64,000 nucleotides of DNA from Pseudoalteromonas holothuriae. Lineage in GTDB: Bacteria; Pseudomonadota; Gammaproteobacteria; Enterobacterales; Alteromonadaceae. The DNA is taken from positions 103,718 through 167,717 of the forward strand of contig NZ_CAMAPC010000011.1 in assembly GCF_945859825.1 (NCBI RefSeq). Direction: 5' to 3'. Below, in pieces: positions 40,419 through 49,655 of this stretch (within the stretch, counting starts at the first letter, position 1; each line of letters starts with the position of its first letter). Below the pieces are notes generated by a model. That model saw only the letters and a list, made by a program, of their open reading frames with translations, searched no databases and was not told where the DNA came from. The translations under genes were made by a program, and so were the position numbers.

Positions 40419-40645
40419 TCACTTTAGGGCTCTGAGTAAACGAGCAACTTGTTGAATCGAATGCTTACCAGCGCTTTCTGCTATTTGAGATAAACTAACT
40501 CCGATGATATGGGTATCTTAGCTGCTTTTTTATCACTCCAGCCGTAGCATTTGCTAGAGACTCAATTCTTTTAGTATGTATGCTGTCAAAAAATAGACTG
40601 ATTAAAAACTCATGGCTATCTTCGGTTTTAAAAATGGGAGTAGGC
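40419..40645 (-). pseudogene. Decayed 3' fragment of an unidentified gene
   Basis: On the minus strand a reading PTPIFKTEDSHEFLISLFF-DSIHTKRIESLANATAGVI continues to a stop near 40502. A different frame then takes over (GVSLSQIAESAGKHSI, QQVARLLRALK) and ends in TGA at 40419-40421. The two parts together read like the C-terminal 75 residues of one protein broken by a frameshift, with no start or upstream body. The family is not certain; the first part recalls C-termini of AlbA_2-type ATP-binding proteins. It sits at the border of the flagellar-type island. Confidence 0.45.
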
Positions 40646-41180
40646 AAGTTTTAAATATTTGAATAAGTTAATACCTTGAAGCCCCACTATTGCTGTTTTT
40701 TATGAGGGGGTGTATCACATCTCTTTTATAATAAAATAGCTCATTCTAGCAAGCTAATTGGTTCATTAAATGCGATAAAAATGGTGTGTGCAGAATATCT
40801 GTATATCGGAATTTTTACTTGATTACTTAGTCATTTATCTATCGCAATACCTAATCATTTTTTTATGCGATTGATACTGCTCTCAATGTAAACCATTAGA
40901 GTTTTAACGAATAAACATATCCATAATTCTCAGTGACTGATTAGCAAATTAATGAATTATTAAAAGTATTATAAAACAAAAGAGTAACATTAGATTGATT
41001 GCGTTTATGTCAATTGTCTGTATCCATTGTGGGGCGGTTGTGTTATTTTTAGATACATAAGAAAGACAGATTTAGTCTTAGTCAAACAATGTTAGCGCTC
41101 GATCATATAGTGTAATTTATCATGGGAATAAGCAGTAGCTGTTTAGTATTATTAAGCTATTCAATTGTTATTTAGAGCAA
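40646..41180. other. AT-rich gene-free gap before the sigma factor
   Basis: No ORF longer than a few dozen codons is credible. Stop-rich on all frames. It should contain the promoter of the sigma-28-like gene; I looked for sigma-54 and sigma-28 elements and found none convincing. Confidence 0.5.
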
Positions 41181-41855
41181 ATGGACGAACAAGAAATTAC
41201 AATGTGGTCACACTGGAAGATTCGAAAGTGTGAAAATGCGAGGCATTTCCTATACGAAAAATATCAGCAGTGGGCTGATATTGAAGCGCTTTGTTGGCAA
41301 AAGCGTTTATGTAAAGTCAGTGCTGATAAAGAAGACTTTTATCAGCATGCAATGATAGGCCTGCTGGAGGCTATGGATAGTTTTGATTTGGATAAAGGAG
41401 TAAAGTTTAAAAGCTATGCACAATACAGGGTACGTGGAGCCATTCTTAATCATGTATTCAAATATTCAGATGACTGCGCATATAAAAATAAGTTATACAG
41501 CTCAACACCCGATGGCAACACTAAAATAGACGATTTAATTGCATCGAGTGGGCTCGTTGGCGCTATAGAAGAGTTAGCACTCGAGTATCTTTTAGAATAT
41601 GAACACGAAGAGGCTATAGAAACTAGATTGGATGGTCATTATTATTCATCCGATGAAATGGAAAGGCTTAAAATTAGTTGTATGGCAGCGGTGTTGAGGT
41701 TGGATGAACCCAAAGGAGCCATATTATCACTGCATTATCGTTTTGAAAAAAGTTTGACAGAAGTGGCTGATATTTTGGGATTATCTTTAGGTCGAGTTAG
41801 TCAATTACGAAACATTGCGCTTAGAGAAGTAGCAAAAATGCTGGAAGAAAGTTAA
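41181..41855 (+). CDS. Sigma-28 (FliA/WhiG-type) RNA polymerase sigma factor
   Basis: 224 aa. Region 2 (DFYQHAMIGLLEAMDSFDLDKGVKFKSYAQYRVRGAILNHV) is the FliA-type core- and -10-binding segment. Region 4 near the C-terminus (LTEVADILGLSLGRVSQLRNIALREV) is the -35 HTH. Region 3 is shortened and divergent. It is the first gene of the flagellar-type island and is probably dedicated to it, distinct from the cell's main FliA. It is convergent with the next small gene, 16 nt between ends. Confidence 0.9.
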   Translation: MDEQEITMWSHWKIRKCENARHFLYEKYQQWADIEALCWQKRLCKVSADKEDFYQHAMIGLLEAMDSFDLDKGVKFKSYAQYRVRGAILNHVFKYSDDCAYKNKLYSSTPDGNTKIDDLIASSGLVGAIEELALEYLLEYEHEEAIETRLDGHYYSSDEMERLKISCMAAVLRLDEPKGAILSLHYRFEKSLTEVADILGLSLGRVSQLRNIALREVAKMLEES

Positions 41856-41871
41856 TTAAACTTTTGAAGTG

Positions 41872-42177
41872 CTAGTTGCCCTTTAGAAGTTTATCAAGTT
41901 GATTTTGTAAGTCTCGTGAATTTGTAATACTAGGCTCTATCTGAGCGCATACAGTATCAACCATTTTTATAAATTCAGGTTCATTTTCCAGTTTATCACC
42001 AAACTTATGCTTTAAGGTGCTAAAGACCAGTTGTCTTATTTGTCCTTTTAAAGGAGGGGCTGGATCTGAAAGGTAGTAAGAAGACACTGCTTGTTTTTTT
42101 GTTTTATCGCTTTTTTCCTTTGGCTTAGCGCTGGTATAACCAAAATTAGCTTTTGACTTATTTATTGGAGGGAGCAT
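41872..42177 (-). CDS. Small unknown protein beside the sigma factor; possible regulator
   Basis: 101 aa, basic and disordered-looking N-terminus (NKSKANFGYTSAKPKEKSDKTKKQ), then a helical part (LKGQIRQLVFSTLKHKFG, PEFIKMVDTVCAQIEPS, LQNQLDKLLKGN). Size, disorder plus C-terminal helices, and position next to a sigma-28 gene recall an anti-sigma factor such as FlgM. I do not see the FlgM sequence pattern, so this is a positional guess only. Otherwise unrecognised. Confidence 0.55.
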   Translation of the reverse strand: MLPPINKSKANFGYTSAKPKEKSDKTKKQAVSSYYLSDPAPPLKGQIRQLVFSTLKHKFGDKLENEPEFIKMVDTVCAQIEPSITNSRDLQNQLDKLLKGN

Positions 42178-42276
42178 GAGTAAACCTCTATCGATTTTAT
42201 GTGGGTATTATAAAGTGAACTTACGGGTATTGCACGGTTTTGCAAGTATAGATTTTTACATCGTGGAGAAGGTACG

Positions 42277-42765
42277 GTGCTATATATAAAAGATTTTTGT
42301 AAGCAAACAGTCGTTTCAAATGATCAAATTAAAACTGCAATTGCGAAAGTGCCCAATGCCCACCTTAAGGGTTTGCAATACATCGTCTATGATCCAGAAC
42401 GCTTTTTTCAGCGCAGTTATGTGAATCCGAGGCCAATTAACTATAACGTGATAGGCCAATACAATCGATTACCCAGTAAATTTATTACAATTCATAAAAT
42501 CATTCATGAAGAAAACTTCTATCATGTTCTCTATCATGAGATTGGTCATCATGTGTTTAATCATATTCTACCTAGTCGGATGCGAGTAACTTGGGTGAAT
42601 GATATTTTTCCAAACAGTCAGTATTTTGTTTCAAATTATGCATCAACAAATGCACAAGAAGACTTTTGTGAGAGTTACTCAAGCTTTTATACTAATGCTA
42701 GTGATTTAAAGAAAGATACTAGGAAAGCATCTTTCGTTCGCCACTGTATGACGCACATAATCTAG
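42277..42765 (+). CDS. Zincin-like putative metallopeptidase in the flagellar-type island
   Basis: 162 aa. HEIGHH (in VLYHEIGHHVFNHIL) is an HExxH zinc motif. About 45 residues later YASTNAQEDFCESYSSFYTN matches the E-D-F-x-E third-ligand pattern of gluzincin-like domains related to anthrax-lethal-factor C-terminal domains. No signal peptide, so it is cytoplasmic or exported by a non-Sec route. The start codon is probably GTG. It lies between the sigma factor and the TPR-fliQ operon, suggesting a role as an effector, a processing protease or a wall-related factor. Function untested. Confidence 0.7.
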   Translation: MLYIKDFCKQTVVSNDQIKTAIAKVPNAHLKGLQYIVYDPERFFQRSYVNPRPINYNVIGQYNRLPSKFITIHKIIHEENFYHVLYHEIGHHVFNHILPSRMRVTWVNDIFPNSQYFVSNYASTNAQEDFCESYSSFYTNASDLKKDTRKASFVRHCMTHII

Positions 42766-42889
42766 TAAATTTATAATTTACATTTTTTCACTAAAAAATT
42801 ACGAATAATGCGTTGCTTCTATTGATCTGAGATACAAATCTGGTACATTTCGCAGCCTAAATGGATTTGAGACTAAACGTGAGTAGAGA

Positions 42890-44038
42890 ATGAATATTTC
42901 TAGAACTGAAAAGTTAATGTCATTTTGGTTAAATGATAAAAAAAATGAGCTGTTACTTCAGGAGCTACTTACTAGCATTTCTCAACATAAAGAGTTTGAA
43001 ATATATGCTAAAGCTTATTCTGAGATTCCATTTGATCAGATAAAATCTCAAGCTGTTCATGCTAGTGCAGTCGAATTATTAATCCAGAGTGGGCAAACAG
43101 CATCTGCAAAACAACATCTAGTAACTTATCAATTAATACTATCGCAGTGGTGCATTTATTTTAACGCACTAATTCAATTTAAAGAGTCAAATTTTGATGG
43201 CTGCATTGAGACATTTAGCAATTTTCCGGCAGATTCGAAAATACTTGCTATGACTTACACATTGTGTGCTCGGGCACATTATATGAGTGGAGAAATAGAA
43301 TTAGCAAAGCTTGTGTTGGATAAGTACATAACAAATCATGTAAATGCCGAAGCACTTGGTTTGTATGCAATGTGTTGGCTTGATCTTGGCAATTACGAAC
43401 ATGCGGAAGAATTCGCCAATAATGCAATACAAGAATTTGAATATCAGCTAGATGCTCTGCTTGCATTGGCATCATGTGCCTTAGCAAAACATGAAATCGC
43501 ATTAGCTGAAAAATATGTAGGTAAATGCTTGCAAATTAACCCCTATGTTGGGCGTGTTTGGTCCTTGGCTGGCCAAATAGATTTATACCATGCGCAGTAT
43601 AATAATGCGGTCATAGCATTTGAGAAAGCAGTCACTTTTATGCCAAATCATATAGGTACTTATCATTTATTAGCCTGGACATACTTAATTATCGATGAAC
43701 TAGAAAAAGCAGAATTACAATTCCAAAGTGCACTTGAATTAAATCCGAGCTTTGCTGATTCACATGCCGGCTTGGCAATTATTGAGCTTAACAGAGAAAA
43801 GCTCGATGAAGCGAATAAGTTAATTAAAAAGTCACTACGTTTAGACCCGAATAGTTTTACAGCTCATTATGCCCAGTCGTTGCTCAGTGCTAAAAATGGG
43901 AATGAAGCTTCTGCGAAACAAATGATTGAACGTATTTTAAACTCCAAAAGTCATGTGAATGAGTTAACGTATCAGCAACTAATTGAAAAGTCAATGAAAA
44001 TAATAAGTGAACGCTCTGGGAAGTATAATGAGCACTGA
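42890..44038 (+). CDS. TPR-repeat protein coupled to fliQ
   Basis: 382 aa consisting mostly of tetratricopeptide repeats, clearest from residue 160 on: CWLDLGNYEHAEEFANNAIQ, GQIDLYHAQYNNAVIAFEKA, AWTYLIIDELEKAELQFQSALELNPS and AIIELNREKLDEANKLIKKSLRLDPN. No signal or TM, so cytoplasmic. The 3' end overlaps the fliQ start by 11 nt, making it the first gene of the long flagellar-type operon. TPR proteins serve as chaperones or assembly factors in injectisomes; that role is inferred here from position. Confidence 0.85.
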   Translation: MNISRTEKLMSFWLNDKKNELLLQELLTSISQHKEFEIYAKAYSEIPFDQIKSQAVHASAVELLIQSGQTASAKQHLVTYQLILSQWCIYFNALIQFKESNFDGCIETFSNFPADSKILAMTYTLCARAHYMSGEIELAKLVLDKYITNHVNAEALGLYAMCWLDLGNYEHAEEFANNAIQEFEYQLDALLALASCALAKHEIALAEKYVGKCLQINPYVGRVWSLAGQIDLYHAQYNNAVIAFEKAVTFMPNHIGTYHLLAWTYLIIDELEKAELQFQSALELNPSFADSHAGLAIIELNREKLDEANKLIKKSLRLDPNSFTAHYAQSLLSAKNGNEASAKQMIERILNSKSHVNELTYQQLIEKSMKIISERSGKYNEH

Positions 44039-44291
44039 TGTTGTTATCAGTTATCTGGGCAGCATGTTTCAAGTTGCTTTGCAAATAGCTATGCCATTGC
44101 TAGTGGCAACTTTAGTCGTTGGTCTTTTAATTAGTGTCTTTCAGGTGGTCACACAAATACAAGAAATGACTTTGACATTTGTGCCAAAAATAATTGTATC
44201 TGTTGCGGTACTGGCAATTGCAGGCCCTTGGATGCTAAATGTGTTGATAGAGTTTACGATTCAAACTATATCGTCCATTAAAAACTTTTAA
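44028..44291 (+). CDS. fliQ: FliQ, export gate subunit
   Basis: 87-aa inner-membrane protein with two TM helices: QVALQIAMPLLVATLVVGLLISVFQVVTQIQE and PKIIVSVAVLAIAGPWML. It matches FliQ/SctS of the flagellar export gate. The ATG of MSTDVVISYLG is chosen, with GGGAAG upstream, inside the TPR gene's end; an earlier in-frame start lacks an SD and adds non-conserved residues. Confidence 0.95.
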   Translation: MSTDVVISYLGSMFQVALQIAMPLLVATLVVGLLISVFQVVTQIQEMTLTFVPKIIVSVAVLAIAGPWMLNVLIEFTIQTISSIKNF

Positions 44292-44323
44292 GCTATTTAG
44301 TTGCAGGGGTTGATTGGGGTCGT

Positions 44324-45070
44324 ATGGATCTAACTGGTATCGCAAGTGAGTTTGTATTGGTCATGTCAAGGTTGATGCCATTTTTTATATCTAGTGGTTA
44401 TGGACCTTTGCAAAGGATACCTGGTTTTGTGCGTGTTGTACTCTTAATTGCATTTTCTATTGTTTGTTGTTTTTTGATAGAGCAACAAGTAGAGGTACAA
44501 GCAACGCAGTGGATTGTTTCAATTATCGGAGAGTTTTTAGTTGGCTTAGCGTTATTTTTTACGCTTCAACTCGCATTTGTCACTATCACATTTTGGGGCC
44601 GCGTATTAGATATGCAAATAGGTTTTGGGGCTGCTGGCGTTATCGATCCAACCAATAAGGGCCAAGACCCATTATTAGGCAGTATTTTTTTAGCCGCAGC
44701 GATTTGTATTTTTTATGTTTCTGGTATGCATTACAAATTAATTGAAGGCATTGTATTTAGTTTTGAAGTTCTACCTGTGGGTGCTGGATTATTTGATTTA
44801 AAATTACCTAATTTTGCTTCTTTAATTACGATCATGTTTACTGTTGGGCTATTTATGTTTGCCCCAGTAATAATTTTAATGTGGTGCCTGGATATGTTTA
44901 TTGGATTGTTATCAAGAACTATGCCTCAGATGAATATTTATTTTGTAATGCTCCCATTAAAAATTTTTTCAGGGTTATTTTTGCTCGGCTTATTTACTAT
45001 GCATAGTAAGTTTATATTTGAACGCTTATTTAATCAGGTCTTTATTTTTTGGAATGGGATGTTGTCTTAG
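44324..45070 (+). CDS. fliR: FliR, export gate subunit
   Basis: 248-aa protein with about six TM segments. RLMPFFISSGYGPLQRIPGFVRVVLL, GEFLVGLALFFTLQLAF and RTMPQMNIYFVMLPLKI are FliR/SctT landmarks. Together with FliP and FliQ it makes the export gate. Ends 2 nt before flhB. Confidence 0.95.
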   Translation: MDLTGIASEFVLVMSRLMPFFISSGYGPLQRIPGFVRVVLLIAFSIVCCFLIEQQVEVQATQWIVSIIGEFLVGLALFFTLQLAFVTITFWGRVLDMQIGFGAAGVIDPTNKGQDPLLGSIFLAAAICIFYVSGMHYKLIEGIVFSFEVLPVGAGLFDLKLPNFASLITIMFTVGLFMFAPVIILMWCLDMFIGLLSRTMPQMNIYFVMLPLKIFSGLFLLGLFTMHSKFIFERLFNQVFIFWNGMLS

Positions 45071-45072
45071 TT

Positions 45073-46125
45073 ATGTCGCAAGATCAAGATAAATCGGAAA
45101 AGCCAACTCCCCAGAAGCTCAAAGAAGCAAAGGGTCGTGGACAAGTTAGTAAAAGCCAAGAATTGAACTTACTTGTAACATGCATTGTGTTTTTATCTGT
45201 ATTTACTATGTTGTTTGATAGTATATCAATGCAGTTTATAAGCCTACTTAAACGTATATTTCTTATTTCTTCAGATTTTTCGTTTACATCTGAGTCCTTA
45301 GTAACTCTGTTCCGATTTGTTAGTATGGAAATGCTTTATATTTTTGTTCCACTAATTGGCTTTGTTATGCTATTTGGTGTGTTTTCAAATGTATTTCAAA
45401 CAGGTTTTGTTTTGAGCTCATTTCCTATAACACCTGATTTTAAAAAGATAAACCCCGCATCAGGATTGAAAAAGATATTTTCAAAAAAGACAGTTTTTGA
45501 ATTAATAAAAAGTGTTTTTAAATTATTGGCTTTCACATTGGTTATCTATTTTTCTTCTTCAACGTTAATAGAGTATGCATATGAGTTAATGATATCTCCC
45601 GTTAGTATTTTACCTTCCATCTGGTTAAATATGTTAATAAAGGTTGGTATATATTTTATTCTATTATCAGCTCCATTTGTATTGTTTGATATTATTTTTA
45701 ATCGTTGGGATTTTATGAAAAATATGATGATGAGCCGTAAAGAAGTAAAAGATGATCATAAAAAACGCGAAGGTGACCCAGAGGTAAAATCTAAACAAAA
45801 GCAAATACAACAAGAGCTGTTACAAAAAAGCGCTGCACTCAGTCAGGTTAAAGACTCTGACATCGTTATTGTTAACCCAACCCATATTGCTGTCGCACTG
45901 AAATATGACAAGTTAACAATGATTGCACCAGTGGTCATGGCGGTTGGTAAAGGTGAACTTGCAGGTAAAATTCGTTCTCAAGCACGTCGCTACTCAGTTC
46001 CAACTATTCAAAATAAGCCATTAGCAAGAAAGCTTTATAAAGAAACACGTTTGAATAAACCAGTTCCAGCACATTGTTTCGACGATTTGGCCCCAATATT
46101 TCGATGGTTATTAGGAATAAAATAA
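45073..46125 (+). CDS. flhB: FlhB, export substrate-specificity switch
   Basis: 350 aa. SEKPTPQKLKEAKGRGQVSKSQEL is the classic FlhB N-terminus, followed by four TMs. The cytoplasmic domain has the autocleavage motif NPTH at residues 268-271 (IVNPTHIAVALKY), so the rod/hook-to-later-substrate switch is probably functional. The start after the fliR stop is chosen; an upstream in-frame start lies in fliR. The intact switch in a cluster lacking filament genes is notable, since the late substrates must be something else. Confidence 0.96.
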   Translation: MSQDQDKSEKPTPQKLKEAKGRGQVSKSQELNLLVTCIVFLSVFTMLFDSISMQFISLLKRIFLISSDFSFTSESLVTLFRFVSMEMLYIFVPLIGFVMLFGVFSNVFQTGFVLSSFPITPDFKKINPASGLKKIFSKKTVFELIKSVFKLLAFTLVIYFSSSTLIEYAYELMISPVSILPSIWLNMLIKVGIYFILLSAPFVLFDIIFNRWDFMKNMMMSRKEVKDDHKKREGDPEVKSKQKQIQQELLQKSAALSQVKDSDIVIVNPTHIAVALKYDKLTMIAPVVMAVGKGELAGKIRSQARRYSVPTIQNKPLARKLYKETRLNKPVPAHCFDDLAPIFRWLLGIK

Positions 46126-48198
46126 ATGAAGAAGATCGCATCGATATTAGCGGCTAACAAAGACTTATTATTGGTGATTGCAGTAATCGTCATTTTGATG
46201 ATGCTGTTTATACCAGTGCCTCCGCTATTGTTAGATATATTACTAATTCTCAACTTTAGTTTGGCCTTATTAATATTGATGCTTACGTTTTATACAGATA
46301 AACCGCTAAGCTTCTCTACCTTTCCATCTTTGCTGCTGATTGCAACGTTATTTAGGTTGGGCCTAAATATTTCTGCAACGCGGTTAATTTTAAATGAAGG
46401 AGATGCTGGGCAAGTTATTTCGTCAATTGGTAGTTTTGTTGTGGGTGGTAATTATATCATCGGTTTAGTCGTATTTTTTATTCTTATCGTCGTGCAGTAT
46501 GTTGTGGTAACCAACGGGGCTCAGCGAGTGGCTGAAGTTGCCGCAAGGTTCACTCTTGATTCGATGCCTGGTAAGCAAATGAGTATTGACGCTGACCTCA
46601 ATATGGGGCTAATTGATGAGCATACCGCAAAAAGTCGTCGTGAAAACATAGAGAAAGAAGCTAACTTTTATGGTGCTATGGATGGAGCGAGTAAATTTGT
46701 AAAAGGTGATGCAATAGCGGGTATTATCATCATACTTATAGATATTATTGGCGGTTTAACGATTGGTGTTGCGCAGCTAGGCATGAGTTGGGAAGAAGCT
46801 TTACAGACCTACACATTACTTACGGTAGGCGATGGTATTGTAACCCAGATCCCTTCATTGATCATTGCAACAGCAACGGGAATAATCATTACGCGTGCAG
46901 CCACTGACGCTCATTTAAGCGATGAACTCGGGCGACAAATAACCTCGTCACCGAAAACACTTTTCATTGTCTCATGTGCATTGTTTAGTGCCATGCTATT
47001 GCCTGGTTTGCCAGTGATTCCGTTGTTGTCTATTGGCATTATTTTCCTTGCGCTTGGTATTGTCGCTTATCGTCGTTCAAAGACGATAGATGATAAGCAA
47101 AGCGGTGATAATGATAAAAACACAGAACAGAGTAAAGAAGAAGACAGCATTGAGTCGATGCTAACAATTCGGCCTTTGGAATTAGGGGTGTCAGCTGAAA
47201 TTGCGGATGCAATACATGAACAAGGTGATGTTTTATTCGATCGATTTGAAACGTTTAGAAAGCAGCTGACAAGAGATCTTGGAATTATTGCACCAAAGCT
47301 ATTTTTGCTTGATGATCCAAGTTTGAAAGAGGGATGTTATGAGCTGCGCATATTAGGCTCTCGAGTTGGGCGAGGTAGCTTATATTTCGATAAATATTTG
47401 GCAATTGACCCTAAAGGAAAGCTAGATGCAGTTGAAGGCACTAAGGCAAAAGAACCGACTTATGGTTTACCGGCTTGTTGGGTGTCACAAGAGCAATCAA
47501 ATAATGCGCGAAGAGCGGGCTATACTGTGGTTGATGCGGAAACCACTTTACTTACTCATCTCACCGAAATGATTAAATCTCATGCATGGGAGTTGTTAAC
47601 TCGTGCTGAAACTGAGAAATTGATATCCCGATTGGAAGGTACACAGGCAAGCCTTCTGAATGAGCTTATTCCAAACGTACTTAGTTATTCTGAAATTCAA
47701 AACGTATTACAGCAACTACTCAAAGAAAAAGTGTCGGTTAGAAATCTTGAAATGATTCTCGAGTGTTTAGTAGATAAAGGGAAAGTATCAAAAGAAGTAC
47801 ATTTTTTGTGTGAGCAGGTACGTGAAAAGCTTAAAGCTCAGATTGTACAAACCTTGTTAGATAATGATGATATGTTGCATGTTATTACGTTTGAACCAAT
47901 TGTTGAACAACAGCTAATTTCTGGTGTGCAAAGCGAAAGTGGGCATAGCTCTTTAGCGATAGACCCACAGTTAACAGACCTAATTATTCAACAGTTAGCC
48001 GGCTTTACAGAGCAGGCTATATCTAAGCGCTTACCTGCTGTCTTAGTTTGTCACTCTCCGATCCGCCTAGCAACAAGACGTCTGTTAGAGCGTGTAATCC
48101 CTCAGCTACATGTGTTGGCAATTTCAGAGATCCCTTCCGCTGTTTCTGTGACAAACTTAGGTGTAGTGCGAAGTAGAAAAAGTATGGAGGCAGCATAG
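46126..48198 (+). CDS. flhA: FlhA, major export apparatus protein
   Basis: 690 aa. Eight TMs in the first 330 residues, including PLSFSTFPSLLLIATLFRLGLNISATRLIL and the FHIPEP-equivalent stretch FTLDSMPGKQMSIDADLNMGLI. The cytoplasmic domain docks chaperone-substrate complexes. Length and layout are normal for FlhA. It starts directly after the flhB stop. Confidence 0.97.
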   Translation: MKKIASILAANKDLLLVIAVIVILMMLFIPVPPLLLDILLILNFSLALLILMLTFYTDKPLSFSTFPSLLLIATLFRLGLNISATRLILNEGDAGQVISSIGSFVVGGNYIIGLVVFFILIVVQYVVVTNGAQRVAEVAARFTLDSMPGKQMSIDADLNMGLIDEHTAKSRRENIEKEANFYGAMDGASKFVKGDAIAGIIIILIDIIGGLTIGVAQLGMSWEEALQTYTLLTVGDGIVTQIPSLIIATATGIIITRAATDAHLSDELGRQITSSPKTLFIVSCALFSAMLLPGLPVIPLLSIGIIFLALGIVAYRRSKTIDDKQSGDNDKNTEQSKEEDSIESMLTIRPLELGVSAEIADAIHEQGDVLFDRFETFRKQLTRDLGIIAPKLFLLDDPSLKEGCYELRILGSRVGRGSLYFDKYLAIDPKGKLDAVEGTKAKEPTYGLPACWVSQEQSNNARRAGYTVVDAETTLLTHLTEMIKSHAWELLTRAETEKLISRLEGTQASLLNELIPNVLSYSEIQNVLQQLLKEKVSVRNLEMILECLVDKGKVSKEVHFLCEQVREKLKAQIVQTLLDNDDMLHVITFEPIVEQQLISGVQSESGHSSLAIDPQLTDLIIQQLAGFTEQAISKRLPAVLVCHSPIRLATRRLLERVIPQLHVLAISEIPSAVSVTNLGVVRSRKSMEAA

Positions 48199-48200
48199 TA

Positions 48201-48872
48201 ATGGCATTTATCGAAGCGATTGCACAAGGTATTGAGCGAGATCTCGCACATTTAAAAGCAGTGAGCCAAAATGTTTCTAACGTTAATACTCCTGGCTATC
48301 AGGCAATACAGTCTTTTGATGTTGCATTAGGAAACAACCAAACAGTCGCTCAACAAAACATATCTTCAAAATATGGTGCATTGAAAGACAGCGATCGTAA
48401 TCTTGACTGGGCGATTGCATCACAGGGCTACTTTGTCATTGAAAAACATGGGCAACTGTTTTTGTCTCGTTATGGCCGCTTTCATGTATCGTCTGAAGGT
48501 TGGCTGACTCATGTGTCAGGCGGACGATTAGTTGGAGACAATGGAGCAATAAATGTTGGTAGTGGACAAGTATCAGTCTCTGAACAAGGTCAAGTGTTTA
48601 TTGATGGCCAGCAACTGGAACAACTAAAAATTGTTGAAGTTGGTCAAGTTGTTGCTGGGCAGTCAGGTGGTTTGTACTCATTTTCTGGGCCAGTTACAGA
48701 CGTACAAAACACCCGCATAAAAGCAAATTCGATTAATGTCTCAAATGTCGACTCAGGTGAACAAATGACACACATGATTAATTTGAATAGACACGTGCAA
48801 AGTTTACAAAAAGCAGCATCTGCATATGACCAAATGATGAATGCTGGAATTAATGAATTGGGAAGAAAATAA
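48201..48872 (+). CDS. flgF: FlgF, proximal rod protein
   Basis: 223 aa. The N-terminal rod/hook helix (LAHLKAVSQNVSNVNTPGYQAIQSF) and the C-terminal helix (SGEQMTHMINLNRHVQSLQKAASAYDQMMN) frame a DWAIASQGYFVIE core shared by FlgF/FlgG/FlgE. Assigned FlgF because FlgG, with its fuller pattern, follows directly. Somewhat shorter than E. coli FlgF (251 aa). Confidence 0.88.
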   Translation: MAFIEAIAQGIERDLAHLKAVSQNVSNVNTPGYQAIQSFDVALGNNQTVAQQNISSKYGALKDSDRNLDWAIASQGYFVIEKHGQLFLSRYGRFHVSSEGWLTHVSGGRLVGDNGAINVGSGQVSVSEQGQVFIDGQQLEQLKIVEVGQVVAGQSGGLYSFSGPVTDVQNTRIKANSINVSNVDSGEQMTHMINLNRHVQSLQKAASAYDQMMNAGINELGRK

Positions 48873-48874
48873 CA

Positions 48875-49651
48875 ATGATAGAAGCTTTATATATAGCAGA
48901 AACAGGGATGAACTCGCAGCAGGAATTAATAGAAGTTATTTCTAATAACATTGCAAATGTATCAACGCCAGGATTTAAAAGCTCAGATGTTAATTTCGTG
49001 GATTTGGTATATCAAACAAACCCAAGTATGCAAAACACGCAGCTATCTGAGCAATCGCAAACACAAGGTATTGGTGTAACCACATCTGAGCAAATGGTTA
49101 ACTTTGAAAGAGGCGATTTAAAGCAAACGGGTAATCCATTTGATATTGCAATTAATGGTAATGGTTTTTTGGCGGTTGAAACGCAAAATGGAGAACTCGC
49201 CTACACACGAGCAGGTAGATTACGAGTGGATGAGAGTGGATATTTAGTATCGTCTCAAGGGCAAAAGTTAAGTGCGAATATTCAACTGCCACCAGATGTT
49301 ACCAGCGTTACTTTTACTTCCAGTGGCGCAGTTTTAGTTCGGGTAGACAGTTCTACACAGTTAGTTGAACTTGGTCAATTAGAGCTCGTTAATTTTAGTA
49401 ATCCACAGGGCTTAACGCGCTTGGGTAATAATCTATATAGTGCAACTGAGCAGGCAGGACAGCCTAATTTTAGCACCCCAGGTGAAAATGGTGTTGGTCA
49501 GATAGTACAAGGTTTTACTGAGTTATCGAATGTATCAATGAATGAAGAAATGGTTAACTTGATGCTGGCTCAGCGAGGATATCAGTTAAATGCTCGGATC
49601 ATTCAAGTGTCAGATCAAGTGCTAGAAACTATTAACAACTTAAGGCGCTAG
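48875..49651 (+). CDS. flgG: FlgG, distal rod protein
   Basis: 258 aa. MIEALYIAETGMNSQQELIEVISNNIANVSTPGFKSSDVNFVDL and the C-terminal EEMVNLMLAQRGYQLNARIIQVSDQVLETINNL are near-canonical FlgG ends (quoted only in part in each motif). Full length (E. coli 260). Starts 2 nt after flgF. Confidence 0.95.
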   Translation: MIEALYIAETGMNSQQELIEVISNNIANVSTPGFKSSDVNFVDLVYQTNPSMQNTQLSEQSQTQGIGVTTSEQMVNFERGDLKQTGNPFDIAINGNGFLAVETQNGELAYTRAGRLRVDESGYLVSSQGQKLSANIQLPPDVTSVTFTSSGAVLVRVDSSTQLVELGQLELVNFSNPQGLTRLGNNLYSATEQAGQPNFSTPGENGVGQIVQGFTELSNVSMNEEMVNLMLAQRGYQLNARIIQVSDQVLETINNLRR

Positions 49652-49655
49652 GGCT

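Noticed and set aside
40646..41180. Integrase, transposase or tRNA attachment site at the island border
   Set aside because: No such ORF, tRNA or direct repeat could be recognised; only a decayed gene fragment is present.
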